From positions 2,678,501 through 2,742,500 of the forward strand of contig NC_062244.1 of assembly GCF_905475465.1 (NCBI RefSeq): 64,000 nucleotides of DNA, in the 5' to 3' direction. The DNA is from Pieris napi (Eukaryota > Arthropoda > Insecta > Lepidoptera > Pieridae). The first letter of the stretch is position 1. Each line of letters starts with the position of its first letter. This document shows, in pieces, positions 1 through 11,332 of this stretch. The notes under the pieces were generated by a model. The model searched no databases. It saw nothing but the letters and a program-made list of their open reading frames with translations, and was not told the origin of the DNA. The translations under genes and the position numbers were made by a program.

Positions 1-612
1 CGAGTATTTTTAAAAGAGCCATGTGGTATTTGGAATACAATTTCCATAATATTAACTCTAGTAGGTGTAATACTAATCACTCATCCTCCATTTATATTTG
101 GTGATGAAAAAGTTGAAAGCAATGAAAATTATGATAGTTTACGAGGTGCCATTGCAGCATTTGTCTCCACAATATTTGGGGCAAATGCTTATGTGTTGTT
201 ACGAGTACTTAAAGGTTTACATTTCTCTGTTATTATGACGAATTTTGGTGCTATTGCTATATTACAAACATTATTTGTTTCTGTGGTATTTGGCACTTTG
301 TGTATGCCAAATTGTGGTACAGAACGGCTTCTAGTTGTATGCCTAGCTTTATTTAGTTATTTAGGACAAATTCTACTCACTATGTCTCTGCAAATGGAGC
401 AAGCTGGCCCAGTTGCTATTGCCAGATCTGCAGATATAGTGTTTGCTTTTCTTTGGCAAGTAATGTTTTTTGATGAAATACCAAGTAAATATTCAGTTTG
501 TGGAGCTGTCTTAGTTCTTTTGTCAGTATTATTAGTAGGTTTACGTAAATGGGCTTTAGCCCTCCCAGCTGAGTCACAGTTAAGAAAAATGTTAGGAGTT
601 TTGGCACAATAA
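1..612 (+). CDS. SLC35G1: SLC35G1-like transporter, 3' terminal exon (partial)
   Basis: The frame is open from base 1 to the TAA at 610-612, giving 203 residues of the C-terminal half of a drug/metabolite-transporter (EamA) protein. The start seen at 193 is internal; the frame upstream reads FLKEPCGIWNTISIILTLVG, a typical EamA segment. At least five hydrophobic spans are visible: about residues 9-34, 50-70, 77-100, 108-127 and 135-180, the last being two close helices around a charged FFDEIPSK turn. A short basic tail ends in KMLGVLAQ. The family has ten membrane helices and about 350-400 residues, so roughly the N-terminal half lies outside the window. Assignment to SLC35G1 (rather than another SLC35G or EamA member) comes from remembered family sequence, and the substrate is not inferable. 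The AATAAA at 608-613 overlaps the stop. Confidence 0.75.
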   Translation, partial: RVFLKEPCGIWNTISIILTLVGVILITHPPFIFGDEKVESNENYDSLRGAIAAFVSTIFGANAYVLLRVLKGLHFSVIMTNFGAIAILQTLFVSVVFGTLCMPNCGTERLLVVCLALFSYLGQILLTMSLQMEQAGPVAIARSADIVFAFLWQVMFFDEIPSKYSVCGAVLVLLSVLLVGLRKWALALPAESQLRKMLGVLAQ

Positions 613-613
613 A
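608..613 (+). promoter_or_regulatory. AATAAA overlapping the transporter stop codon
   Basis: AATAAA spans the TAA stop of the transporter. It is very close to the stop to serve as the only poly(A) signal. A second AATAAA at 923-928 is an alternative giving a 3' UTR of about 330 nt. Confidence 0.35.
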
Positions 614-2303
614 AATTCTTATACTTTATATTTTTCATACATTAAAATTACATATTCTAATGGTGTCTTTTGAAGCCTTAGTATAAACATATTGTTGTTC
701 CATTTTAGTAGTTGAAGTATGTATATAGATTGTAGGCCTAGATAATGTTTATAATTTTAAATTTAGTTCCTTCTAGTCAGTCATGAAGTGATATTTTAAA
801 TTAGTTTAAACTAATATAACAAATTTGTTTATTACATATTGTTAACAATTTCCATTTATTAAAATACTGATATGTTATGATTCTTATAAGTTCTCTAGTA
901 AAAAATACTCCAAAGACTGTTAAATAAACACAATGTATAGTTTAAATTAACAAGCAGTGTGCCGATGGGATGATGAACATTGTAAAGACATGGAATGTAT
1001 CCCTATACCAAAATTAAATCATTACTGTAGTGTAAATAGGTATTGCATCATTAACTTAGGATGGAACTTTTATATGATTATACTTTATTTTAACATAATT
1101 TTTTAATAATGCAAAAAACATATTTATTTACCATCATATTAAAATGGTATATGTAAACTTTGCTTGCACTTTGCTAGTTTTTTTTAAATTTAATATGTGG
1201 TAAGTTTGCACTGCAACAAACTATGCAATAATAATTTGATTCCATTATTTAAATTAGATTATAGTATTGTTACTTATATTTAATGTTAATTGCATCAAAG
1301 TTAAGTAGGCATAAACTTATAAGCTGGAGTTATGTAATTCATGTTAGGAAAATGTTTTTAGTGTAGTCATGCAATAATTAGATCTGACTACACTTGTGGG
1401 CTCAAATTTCTTTTGTAAGGTGGATTGAATATATTAAGATCAGTAAAAGGATTCTTACAATTGAAAATTAAGTGCTTGATTAAATATAAGCTAGGCATCT
1501 AGTTAATACCTACCATTTTGTGTTCCTTGTTGGCCTTATCTTGCATGTCTAGGTTGTGTGCGCACCATGATTATCAAGCTTAAAAACTATATTCTTGTAT
1601 TTGAATAACAACTAAAAATAGCACAGGCCCAAAAACTCCTGATTATTGAAGTAAATAGAATTTTTCATCTTAATTTTGTATTTATTAAATATTATCATCA
1701 CTCATTAAATAGATGACATGGTTAAGCGGATATAAAATAAAAAGGTTTAACATGCACATTTTTGTATCTCTATTAATTTACAATCAATATTTTACATACT
1801 ATTAAAATGAAAGTTATCATAGTAACAATGTAATTTAGAATAAATATACAACTAGTCACAAAAGCTTTACTGTTTTTATTGCGCTATTAAATATTTAAGA
1901 ATTGTTTTATTATAATAGATCATCAAACTATTTAGAAAATATTGTGATATTTTTTTCTCACCTATGTAATGAGTTCTATTGCTTATTAAATAAGTAAAAA
2001 AAATCAAATTGTTGTTTTACTTTATTTATGACAATACCCAATAACCATCTTTTGTTTTGTATACTATCCCAGTTTTATGTAGGCACATACCACACATGGA
2101 CAATGTTTATTCTAACACATATTTTATAACAGAAGTCAACCCTGTATATATTTCATGACAACACTGCAAAAAAATTGAACTTAGATTTTATTCTCATTCT
2201 ATCTAAACATGATACTAAATATGACATAAGCTAAGTTTAACTCAACCAACAAACTTAATTGTTTAAGACCTCATGGAATACTGTTTATAAATGCCTAAAA
2301 ATA
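614..2303. other. AT-rich convergent 3' flank, no gene seen
   Basis: Intergenic DNA between the 3' ends of the transporter and MED21. It probably holds both 3' UTRs. I see no ORF of note, no RNA gene and no repeat with recognisable ends. Confidence 0.5.
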
Positions 2304-2309
2304 TTTATT
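2304..2309 (-). promoter_or_regulatory. Possible poly(A) signal of MED21
   Basis: AATAAA on the minus strand, about 100 nt past the MED21 stop codon. This is a normal distance for an insect 3' UTR. Confidence 0.4.
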
Positions 2310-2408
2310 TTTCTATTTTAAAAATGTATTTGTTAAATTGAGTGTTACTTTTATCATAACAAAATGGTATTTTTATCATTGACGGTACCATCCGTCATAA
2401 TTTATCTC

Positions 2409-3089
2409 CTATAACTGAGGTTTTGAGTCCTTCTCTAAAATTTGTGCTGGATTCTGCATATCCAGTTGACATTGGGCAATATCACTAAGAGCACCTTGAA
2501 TTTTTTCTAACAATATTTCTCCTTGGCGGACTACCTGCAACAAAATAATGGATTAGAGGTTTAAAATATATAATAGTTCTATTGGTTTTAGAGCAATCAG
2601 TAAGAGCTAAACAAGGTGATTAGCACCTAATGTTTTTCAAATTTCTCAAGACAAAAAAGAACCAACTAAAATGTATTTACCTCTTCTAATTGTTCTGCAG
2701 CTTCTTTATTCTCAGCCTCTAAACGCCTCAAACTTTGAACCTGTAGTTCTGTTGAACTTTCTTCACTTGGAAGTGATTCAATAAGAGTGTCAATATCTTT
2801 AGCACAACGTGAGATCAATGTTGCAAATAGAACAGCATAGTCTTCTTGACTCTGTTGTTGCTGTGGGGTTTGTGAACCGCTGCGATCAAAACCAGGGAAT
2901 TTGCTTGGAGTCGAGAATTGTTGTAAGACACCAATACTGTTGCAAAAGTACTCTGCTTGCTGTAACAAAATAATTTATAGCGTTCAGATTTTACTCAAGC
3001 CAAATAGACTCAAATTATTTTGTATTAGACTACTACACTGCCACTACCTGATTAATTGTGTCTTGTAATTGAGTCAAACGGTCTGCCAT
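2409..3089 (-). CDS. MED21: Mediator complex subunit 21 (MED21), three exons, complete
   Basis: Exons on the minus strand are 3089-3048 (14 codons, MADRLTQLQDTINQ), 2959-2681 (93 codons) and 2534-2409 (41 codons plus TAG), all joined in phase 0. Each intron has GT-AG ends: donor at 3047-3046 with acceptor AG at 2961-2960, and donor at 2680-2679 with acceptor AG at 2536-2535. The product is 148 residues; known animal MED21 proteins are about 140-145. Diagnostic stretches are the N-terminal MADRLTQLQD, QAEYFCNSIGVLQQ, SKFPGFDRSGSQTP, QEDYAVLFATLISRCAKDID, TLIESLPSEESS, and a C-terminal coiled coil running through RRLEAENKEAAEQLEEV into VRQGEILLEKIQGALSDIAQ. MED21 is a small coiled-coil subunit of the Mediator middle module, where it pairs with MED7 and supports RNA polymerase II transcription in the nucleus. 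The gene looks intact and is convergent with the transporter upstream in the window. Confidence 0.96.
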
Positions 3090-3371
3090 TTTTGCATAAA
3101 TTATTGAATTTCAACGTAATAACTCAAGTTCTGGTAATAAAACAACTAATTAATTAAATTTATTAAAGCACTTATTAATTGTTTTCTTGTTTCATAAATT
3201 TCTGATTTTAACTTGTTTCGAGATGTTGGACATATGTCAGTGTCACATACAGTGTTTAGTTGCCAATTGTCACAAAATATTGATTTGAAAATTGACTAAG
3301 ACGTTCATAGGTTTATTAAAATTTTAAAAGATGGCGCTACGAAGTTGAAAAATATAAATTAAATGCTCTTA

Positions 3372-3596
3372 TCTTAATATATATATTTCTTGTGTGCGTG
3401 TGTATGTGACTGAACTCCTCCTAAACGACTGGACCGATTTTGATGAAATTTTTTGTGTGTGGGATCTGGGATCTGGGAATGGTTTAGATTCACAAATCAG
3501 CCCGGCAGATGGCACTGCAGTCGGTACTTTCATACTTTGCTTAATATCCTAATCGCTTTAAATATCATGCAGGACAACGTCTGTGGGGTCCACTAG
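3372..3596 (+). mobile_element. Non-autonomous Helitron, 225 bp
   Basis: Starts with TC after an A and ends with CTAG before a T, the A|T insertion rule of Helitrons. The 5' part (ACTGAACTCCTCCTAAACGA, then a GACCGATTTTGATGAAATTTT block) matches the other three Helitrons in the window. The 3' end (GGACAACGTCTGTGGGGTCC then ACTAG) differs from theirs, so it is a separate subfamily. The 3' hairpin is weak (GGAC/GTCC). Confidence 0.75.
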
Positions 3597-3740
3597 TAAT
3601 TTATAAAACTGATATTATAAAAACAAATATGTATTAAAAAATATCAATATAGTCCCAATGTTTAAAGCAATTATTCTTGTATTTTATGTTTAATATTACC
3701 AGAAATTAATATAAATGTATAATTTTGATTATGGTTTCTC

Positions 3741-3797
3741 GTCTGCTTATTGTTAATTTTCATTACTATACAAAATGAAAATTAACAATAAGTAGAC
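3741..3797. repeat. Near-perfect 24-bp inverted repeat (hairpin)
   Basis: Arms 3741-3764 and 3774-3797 pair with one mismatch around a 9-nt loop, ACTATACAA. The outer arm ends are GTCT and AGAC. It could be a tiny MITE, a hairpin RNA precursor, or an excision footprint. The sequence does not decide. Confidence 0.7.
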
Positions 3798-4439
3798 ATG
3801 CTGAAAATTAAGTTATTTAAAAAATATACTGCAAGTATAATTACAATTAATTTACTCGATTAATTTATCATTACCATAAGATATGGAAAATTAAAAGAGA
3901 CGTAGAAATATATTATATTGTATAATATTAAGTTTGACTGAATCTTTCGACTCTCAGCTAAATCATATTATTTGATGTTATAAAATCGTGGAAATTATGC
4001 AAATTTTTATAGAATCCCAATTAAAATTTTACTTTATATTCATATTTTTTATAGGACAGTTTGAGTTTATTTCGGGTAAACCACCCGTGGATTCAGGCAC
4101 TAACTGTGCATGAAAACATCGCAAATATACTGGGAATATCACCTGAATTCCGAAATAATCGACAGCAGACAGCGCTCAGCGTAATCGAAACCATAAGGAA
4201 ACATTGACTGTCGGAGAAAAATCTTAGAGAATAAAAGTACAATGTCTTTGCAATAAATTCTTAAGTTCCTAATTAAAATATATCTATTATGATGCACTAC
4301 GAAAATTAAGTGTCGCACTGTCCTAGACATCTTGAAATATCCACCTGCATCTCGCGGCGGGAAAACCGGCTGCAAATCGAAAAGCACATTCACGTCGCAC
4401 CTACACCGCGTATTTAGTGGATAAACAACCTCTTTGCGG

Positions 4440-4633
4440 TGTGCACGTGTGTTCGTCTACGCACCTTTACGATTACTTTACGATTTCGAATCTTAACAAT
4501 AATATAGTTTGCTAGTGTTGTTCGTGGAGGATGCATTAAGTGTTGATAGGAGTAACTATTTGAAACTGAAAGTTTTAAGTGTCTGTGAAAAGTGGGATCA
4601 GGTCAAAAGTCCCCCAGCTCACTTCCGTAAAAG
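4440..4633 (+). other. Possible untranslated first exon with splice donor
   Basis: This stretch is less AT-rich than its surroundings and ends in AAAG|GTATTT at 4633/4634, followed by an AT-rich tract as in an intron start. It has no convincing long ORF (a 62-residue frame starts at 4509). It could be the 5' UTR exon of the gene whose coding exon begins at 58369, or it may be chance. The left boundary is a guess. Confidence 0.25.
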
Positions 4634-4639
4634 GTATTT

Positions 4640-5814
4640 TTTTTTATTTACAAAATATGTTTATTATTTATTATACAATAATTATTTGTTTTTATAATCT
4701 GTGATAAAAAGATTTGAATGGCAGTGGAATTCTATCCAGTTCAATTTGTATTCTTATTTCACAATTGCAAATATCGCTCTATATTTACCTCAAAATATAG
4801 TTATAACTTATATTCATTTATATTTAATACCCAAGTTTTTTTTCACCGGTTGTTTAATTTATTTTCAGCCAATATTCGAGTCTATTTCTCTTTGATTGTA
4901 ATTTTTTACGAGTGTATTTCAGTTGTGGTTTGTATAATACTGCAATTGTAATAAATTTTATAGCGATATTCGACAGATCAAGTGAACCATTTAAATGTTG
5001 GTTTTAGCTATTCTTATTGCTTAATTTTTTTTTTAATTCATGTAACTAACTTTTGTATTAGATGTTTTTCAGTTTTCAAATTATTTGGTAGGAAGTGTTA
5101 ATATTCCTCACTCCTACACAGAACATGGTTAAGGTTACGAAAATAAAATATATTACGTTATAATTGATTAAACGACCTTACTCCTTATGTAACTCATAAG
5201 GTAACATTGAATGATTTTTATGAATATTTCAATAAATCATTTTATTATATAGGTTATACTTAAATACAGAAACGTCTGTCATTCTTGCCCTTGTGACATT
5301 TTGCAAATAATCAAATGTGACATAACAGTAAATATCTAAAGAAAAACCGTCTCTATACTTTTTGGTCAGTTAAATATTTTTTTATCCTTTATTCGAGCAC
5401 TATAATTTTAAATTAAATTAAATTATGATTATATTAAATACTACGCGATCTCCGAAGGAGCGAAGGCCTCCCCATACTTGTCACCTTCGTTACTCATTTG
5501 TTTTTTTTCATTCTTTTTACGTTTCGAACTTGTTTTAAAACATATTAACTTCATAAATTAGATTAATTTAAACATGTCAGTTTGTGCCGTATGAAAGCTA
5601 GATATCTGTTGCAATAATTAGAATTTAATGTTTGTGAATACCAGTGATTAAAAATCACTTAGTGACAGGTATAATTAATATTATTGGCGAATTATGCAGT
5701 TCTATTGCGGTCAATGATAAGTTATCAGTTATGATTCGTCATTTTTGCCATTCTTTGCGGTTATGTAGGCAGAATATAGGGTTGTTGATTAAGTTATAAA
5801 GCTCCAAAAAATTT
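4640..5814. other. AT-rich stretch, nothing recognised
   Basis: Short overlapping ORFs at 4701-4951 are hydrophobic, low in complexity and typical of T-rich DNA. I see no conserved motif and no repeat ends. Confidence 0.4.
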
Positions 5815-5968
5815 TTTGAAGCCTTTTAACCGTTAGCGAAAAATGATGAGAGATTTTTTTCAACAAACGTAGAAAAAGGCGAAAGATAAAATTTTTGAAA
5901 ACATTTTTAATTTTATCTTGTTACGCCAAATAAGTATAGATCCTAACACGTGTACTCACACGTTTTTT
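5815..5968 (+). mobile_element. GAAGTTATACTTC-family element, decayed internal-deletion copy
   Basis: Contains GAAAAATGATGAGAG near the left and TTGTTACGCCAAATAAGTAT, CACGTGTAC and poly-T at the right. These match the left and right ends of the intact copy at 22231-22555, with most of the middle missing and the terminal motif mutated. Confidence 0.6.
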
Positions 5969-6654
5969 TAGCGAGTATTCTTTTATATGATGTAAATAGA
6001 ACACTACAATTATTATTAAAAATTAATTTTTTTAATGAACTAGCGAGTTGAGGAGAATTGACTTCCAGGGAGGGCTTCACTGGGAGATGCAACCTTCAAA
6101 TAAATAATAGCGTACTCTCTTTTTAAAGGCAGGCGACTCACCCACTAACATGGCTTTCGTAAGATCGTTTGCTCATATGTATAAAAATATAACTTCGAAA
6201 TTCGAATGAATAGATTTCACCAATGTCCCGTTGTAGTTGTACTTATAGTATAGTTTTATACTTTAACCGCCTTATAGGTATTATGCCGATAACTAAATCA
6301 GTGGAATTTCTCTTAAAGTACTATTTCGTCTCTCTCTGTCATATTCTCTTAATACTGCGATGAAAAGAAACAGCAATCGCAATCAAATGTAAATGAAAAA
6401 AATATCGACAATAGATTATAACAATCTTCGGTTATATTAACAAAAAAATTACCGCATTAGTTGACAGCCCTGGAGTACTAAACAGTATTGTAATTGCGAA
6501 AAATACCTGTTTGATGGATCGCTTTGATTTATGCATGTGGTAAATGCTTTTGAGACGTGTTAAATAAGGTATAAACACTGAGTAATTTAATAATACCGAA
6601 AAAATTAGGTTTTAGGCATTTGATACAATATAAATAAATAAATAAAGTATATAA

Positions 6655-6867
6655 ATGGCGCTACAACTACTACTACTACTTTGTAGGTCTGGGCCTCAGA
6701 CTCTGTTTCATAATCATGAAACGCAAGCCGGTTCCCTCACGATGTTTTCCTTCACTGTTCGTTAAATGCGCACATAGACAGAAAATCCATTGGTGCACAG
6801 CCGGGGTTCGAACCTACGACTTCAAGGATGAGAGTCGCATGCTGAAGCCACTAAGCCAACAATGCTT
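6655..6867 (-). mobile_element. tRNA-derived SINE, antisense copy
   Basis: Shortened copy. The B box is visible on the minus strand as GGTTCGAACCCCGG and the A box is mutated (TGGCTTAGTGG). There is a (CTA)n expansion near the 3' tail, and the segment between the CAGACTCTGTTTCAT and ACGCAAGCCGGTT parts is deleted. Confidence 0.85.
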
Positions 6868-8624
6868 ACATACAATATAAATAGTCACTGGTTTATGAGT
6901 ACTTCAAAGAAAGTGATTTTACGTCTTTTGATCTATCAAAATTAATTGGTATTGTAAATACTTAGTCACTTCATAAAAAAATAATCAGTATTATCGCTCG
7001 ATTTAAATTAGGTACAATATTTCTGTGAAATTGTGTTTACTCTGATATGTGAAAAAAGACAGAACATTTTATGAATTAGTTATATTTTTAATGTTAAAAT
7101 TTATAATAGAATTTTTCTTTTTTTAAATTCAAAGACAACTTGACGTATAAATATTCTAGAAAATAAAATGTTATCTGTTGAGAAATAGATTATACAAATA
7201 TATGTCGTCACGCTCCGGTCAAACTGAAAGTCAATTAACGCTTACTTGTAAATTCATAATTCACGTTCTCTAACACACGACGCGTTGTTTCGTTTTCTAA
7301 TAAAGAAATGCTCAAACTCAACTTAATATTTAACAAACTTATAGGGTGAGATTGAGACTTGGGAGTAAGCGGAAAAGATTTCCGTATGTCAAAAATGTAT
7401 TAGATTTTGTAAGTCGGAGAATAATCACGATGAACTTTACCGCAAGGATAAATGTGGTGATTAAACAATCATACTTCACAGATTTGCATATGTTTAAAAA
7501 TATTAAATCGACTTCTCAAATACCTTATAAGTTAAGTATATCTGCTCAAAGTATAGTCTACATCTAAGGCATAGACAACATCTATAATCTACTGAGAAGG
7601 GTATACTAAGTTTTTATGCGTTTAAGCTTCTGTGGTGCAAACTGTCTTTTACTTATATAAAACTAAACTTTTATTAATTATGTCGATCTTGTAATTTCTT
7701 TTTTTCCCTCCTTAAACCATAGATCTTTTCTAAAGGTTTTTAAATTTCGAATTAATTTCCTTCAGTTTTAAAATAAATTTCTATAGCTTGGTTTTTTTAA
7801 TAATATGCCGATTAATTTTAGTATTGTTTAAGTAAAATACTCGTCAGATGGCACGTGAAAGTGATGACCTCTCAAACCGGCTCAGCCACTCAGCCGATAG
7901 ACGTTTGCAAAACGTGGCTATAGTTAAGGTATCGCAAATATTTTTCTAATATTTAAGCGGGAATGGCTGTAGCTTAATAGACATTAGTCTATGGATTTAC
8001 TCTAGCAATCATATTATCCATGCTCCTTATGATTTGATGATCTCAAAATTATTTAATAAATTCAAGTACCTACCACATTATTTATATCTCGAAACTGGTG
8101 AAGAAAAACATAGCGATGTAGCACATTTTTTTGTTTATAAATTAGTAATTTTACACCTAACATACATATTAGAAAAGAATACACTTAGACAATATACAAA
8201 GCCAAAACACATTACATAGATAAACAATATATATTAAACAGAAAAAATAAGTAAGTACATTAATATCAACAAAAAAAAATAGAAAATTTGGTATGATAAT
8301 TCCTTATTCTTCTTAAATTCTAATAGTCTTAGAATTAATTTGGGCCTCAATAAACTGAGAGCAGCTACAAAACTTTATATATTTTGACTAGAATAATTAA
8401 GATATGCATAATTTTTCCGTAAATGCGTAATAGCTTCTTCAAGCGGAAGGATACACTCCATAATCTGCACTAATCCAGTGGCGCTACAACTACAGAGTTG
8501 TTCAAAATAGACAGGTCTAGTCTTAGATTTTATCCTTTTCTGTTATTTTATGGACAAAGATGCTCTAAATATTATTTAGTCCCGGAACCCTCACGATATG
8601 TACCTTCATAAACAAGTATTATTC
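6868..8624. other. AT-rich stretch, nothing recognised
   Basis: The short ORFs at 7346-7567 and 8034-8219 show no family signature. I see no RNA gene and no clear repeat ends. Confidence 0.4.
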
Positions 8625-8715
8625 GCGTACATAAAGGAGCGTAACGATTCTTAAATTGTCGGCAACGCACTCGCGTTACTTAAAATGAGGTGAGTCTCCT
8701 GTCCTGTCCTATAAA
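8625..8715 (+). repeat. GGCCGGCAACGCAC-family repeat fragment
   Basis: A diverged short copy: GTCGGCAACGCACTCG, then GGTGAGTCTCCTGTCC. It lacks the middle of the unit seen intact at 54345-54465. Confidence 0.5.
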
Positions 8716-9291
8716 AGAAATAGAAGATTCGAGAATTTTACTATCAGAATTTGGGCACTGCTCCAAAGCTTCCAAAGTTTTGCATTATTAGACATAGACA
8801 TAGAATATTACTGCGATAACCATTATTATATTATACCGCGTGAATCAAAATATGTTTAAATACAAGTTTTATTAAGGATGTCGTGTGTAATTGGACTTTA
8901 ACATTAGTCTTAAGAGCAGGTAATTAAACATACAAATTGTATGCACGCAAGGTCGCATAAAGTAATAAATCAAGATTATAGCAGTTTTAGTCTATGCAAT
9001 TATAGCATATAAACACAAGTAACACATTTATGTAATGCTCACCCTTAACTTGACAGCTTCCATTCTGTCAAACGCACTGACGTTCGCTCTTTGAATTTCT
9101 GTTTTTTTACACCGATTTCCAAAAGATTGTCTAATGTATAGTGCTTTTCATGAAAGAAGTCCCGCGGATATTTTTGGAACTAAATTTGACAGGTCGGCAA
9201 TGTTGTCATTCGTCGATGTTATCAAGTTCGTTTGTTGTGGTAGATTTTTTGAATTTTTAACTAGCTTAGTGCATTTTAAATATTGATTACA

Positions 9292-9658
9292 ATGCCAAAA
9301 GTTGTAAAAAGTTCGGCTCGAGAAATTATATTAAAGGTGAAAGAGTTCTGTGAAGCGGAACATAAGAATCAAGGTGTTTTAATACAACTAAACAATGTTC
9401 GGAAGAGAATTGCCGCCATAACAGGTACTTTTTAGAGTTGCCATTTAATATTTTTTTGCTGTATTGATGGGACTTTTATGATATAAATTCGTTTTTGCGA
9501 CAAAATTGAACAAATACATAACGTGATGAAACTAGGTAACTGAAATTAAAACATATATTACATAAGCATTATAAACTTAAAGTTATTATTATTTTTAGTT
9601 GTTCATAATTTAATTGCAGGTGTGTCAGAAATAACTATAACAAGAATTACAAACGAAG
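9292..9658 (+). pseudogene. Spliced N-terminus (helix-turn-helix) of a DDE-type transposase
   Basis: Exon 1 (9292-9424) encodes MPKVVKSSAREIILKVKEFC and continues to QLNNVRKRIAAIT. A GT donor follows at 9425. Exon 2 starts after TTTAATTGCAG at 9620 in the matching phase and gives GVSEITITRITNEG, with a possible donor at 9659 (G|GTATAA). The joined residues form a helix-turn-helix of the pattern 'RKRIAAITGVSEITITRI'. From memory this resembles the N-terminal DNA-binding part of insect IS630/Tc1-mariner-like (DDE_3) transposases. I find no catalytic DDE domain downstream. If exon 2 is read through, the frame runs to a TAA near 9752 without further family resemblance. Both splice sites are clean and there is no stop in this short part. 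It is most likely the stump of a transposon, less likely a host gene with its later exons elsewhere. Confidence 0.6.
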
Positions 9659-10199
9659 GTATAACAGCGGTGTGTACTTCGAAAAAAATTGTAACCCAAC
9701 AATTATGCAATAAAACTCTGAATAAAAAATTGTATTGCTTTTCTTTACCCTAATTTCTCAACTTTTCCCTGTAAGTAGGTAGAACACCGCTAATATAAGT
9801 AAATAAATATGTATATACTTTTTACATAACAGAAATATTGTTTCTTCGAAGTATGCAGAAAATAATATTACTTGATAAATTACATCTGCTAAATGTAAAT
9901 AAAATAGGTAAATTTTTTACTCATAAATGGCAACATTACGTCATGCGATTGCAGCGCCGCGTCTGGGGGACTTCTTTCGTGAAAAGGACTATACATTATA
10001 TTCACTTTTCTATATATATTAGATCAATTTAAGACAGTAACATTGTTATTTTTTTGCATTTTCGAATGGTTGTTTGATGTCACAATGAGAAAACGAATAG
10101 AAAACTTCAGCTCAGTACAAACGTAGAAGCACTTGATGTATAATGTTATTAATAAGCGTTTTATTATTCTAATTTGTACGAATCATTATTTGCTATTCT

Positions 10200-10330
10200 T
10201 TTGGGTCCTCTATCTTTGGACGTTTATGGCCTCCTCCATCCTCCACCGGTAGCATCTATTTGCAGTCTGCATGCTTTGTGTTGTCGTTGCTCCACCTCGT
10301 CGGTTGACGGCAAATTGCACAGACAAAAGA
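10200..10330 (-). pseudogene. Possible C-terminal shred of a non-LTR reverse transcriptase
   Basis: The minus strand reads TANRCYRWRMEEAINVQR before a stop. This recalls the 'W..LGEAYVQ' end of RTE-like ORF2 proteins. It is short and disrupted; the call rests on pattern only. Confidence 0.3.
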
Positions 10331-10465
10331 CTTGTGCGAATCACCATTAATCACTATTATTAATAAATACTTTTTACGTATGTAAAAGTAGGTCACGTCT
10401 ATTTTCTCTGTCTCGTCATGATTTCCATCAATATTCTTAAAATTCTGATATATTCATGTTTTTAT

Positions 10466-10758
10466 GAGCAGTGTTGGCCTAGTGGCTTCAGCGCGCGACT
10501 CTCATACCTGAGGTCGTAGGTTCGATCCCCAGCTGTGCACCAAAGGATTTTCTATGTGCGCATTTAACATTCGCTCGAACGGTGAAGGAAAACATCGTGA
10601 GGAAACCGGCCTTAGATCCAAAAAGTCAACGGCGTGCGTCAGGCACAGAAGGCTGATCACCTACTTGCCTATTAGATTACCAAATCATGAAACAGATTCA
10701 GAAATCTGAGGCCCAGACCTAAAAAGGTTGTAGTGCCATTGATTATTATTATTATTAT
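10466..10758 (+). mobile_element. tRNA-derived SINE, near full-length sense copy
   Basis: This is the best plus-strand copy and defines the family. The tRNA-like head holds an RNA polymerase III A box TGGCCTAGTGG at 10475-10485 and a B box GGTTCGATCCC at 10519-10529, and ends in GCTGTGCACCA. The body follows with the landmarks ATGTGCGCATTTAACATTCG, AACATCGTGAGGAAACCGG, TCAGGCACAGAAGGCTGATC and CCTATTAGATTACC. The 3' part (AATCTGAGGCCCAGACCT, GTTGTAGTGCCATT) runs into an (ATT)n tail. It resembles tRNA-derived butterfly SINEs such as Metulj; the exact family name needs a library search. Confidence 0.93.
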
Positions 10759-11064
10759 ATTCATGTTTTGAACTATACTTTTTTCATTTTGTATTTAAGT
10801 TACCTTAAACGTATTTTTATAGCCATCTTGCCTCACCTTGACATTTAAAACCGACTCTGGGTGTGAATCCTCATTAATTTGTGTTTACCTTTTAAATGTT
10901 TAAACTGTTTTTTTTGTAAATTCCTAAGACCTTATTTTTTTTAGGATTTTTTTTAGATTTTTATTCATTAAATAGAAAAAGTATTTTTATTGGGAGATGT
11001 TTTATCATTTGACCAAATTCGTATCCATAGAACTTTTTCGTAATAAACTAAGGTTTTAAAGATA

Positions 11065-11332
11065 TCTAATATATAAAATTCTCGTGTCACGGTGTTTGTA
11101 ATTAAACTCCTCCGAAATGGCTCGACCGATTTACGTGAAATTTTGTGTGCATATCGGTAGGTCTGCGTATCGGACATCTTTTTTCATCCCCCTAAATTTT
11201 TATTATCATTTTTTTAGACAAAAATGTTATCTCTACGATCAACCCCTATTTTTATTATAGTAGATACATAGTTATTTTATTCTAAAAAAATGTTTCCTAG
11301 AAATAAAACAAAACGTTTGCCGGGTCAGCTAG
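11065..11332 (+). mobile_element. Non-autonomous Helitron, 268 bp
   Basis: A|TC start and CTAG|T end. The 5' block TTCTCGTGTCACGGTGTTTG and the end CGGGTCAGCTAG match the copies at 32501 and 63515. The subterminal hairpin has decayed; only the right half GTTTGCC remains. Confidence 0.8.

Noticed and set aside
10466..10540. tRNA gene
   Set aside because: A and B boxes and a CACCA end are present, but the unit continues into a repeated 3' body and has many diverged copies. It is a SINE head, not a functional tRNA.
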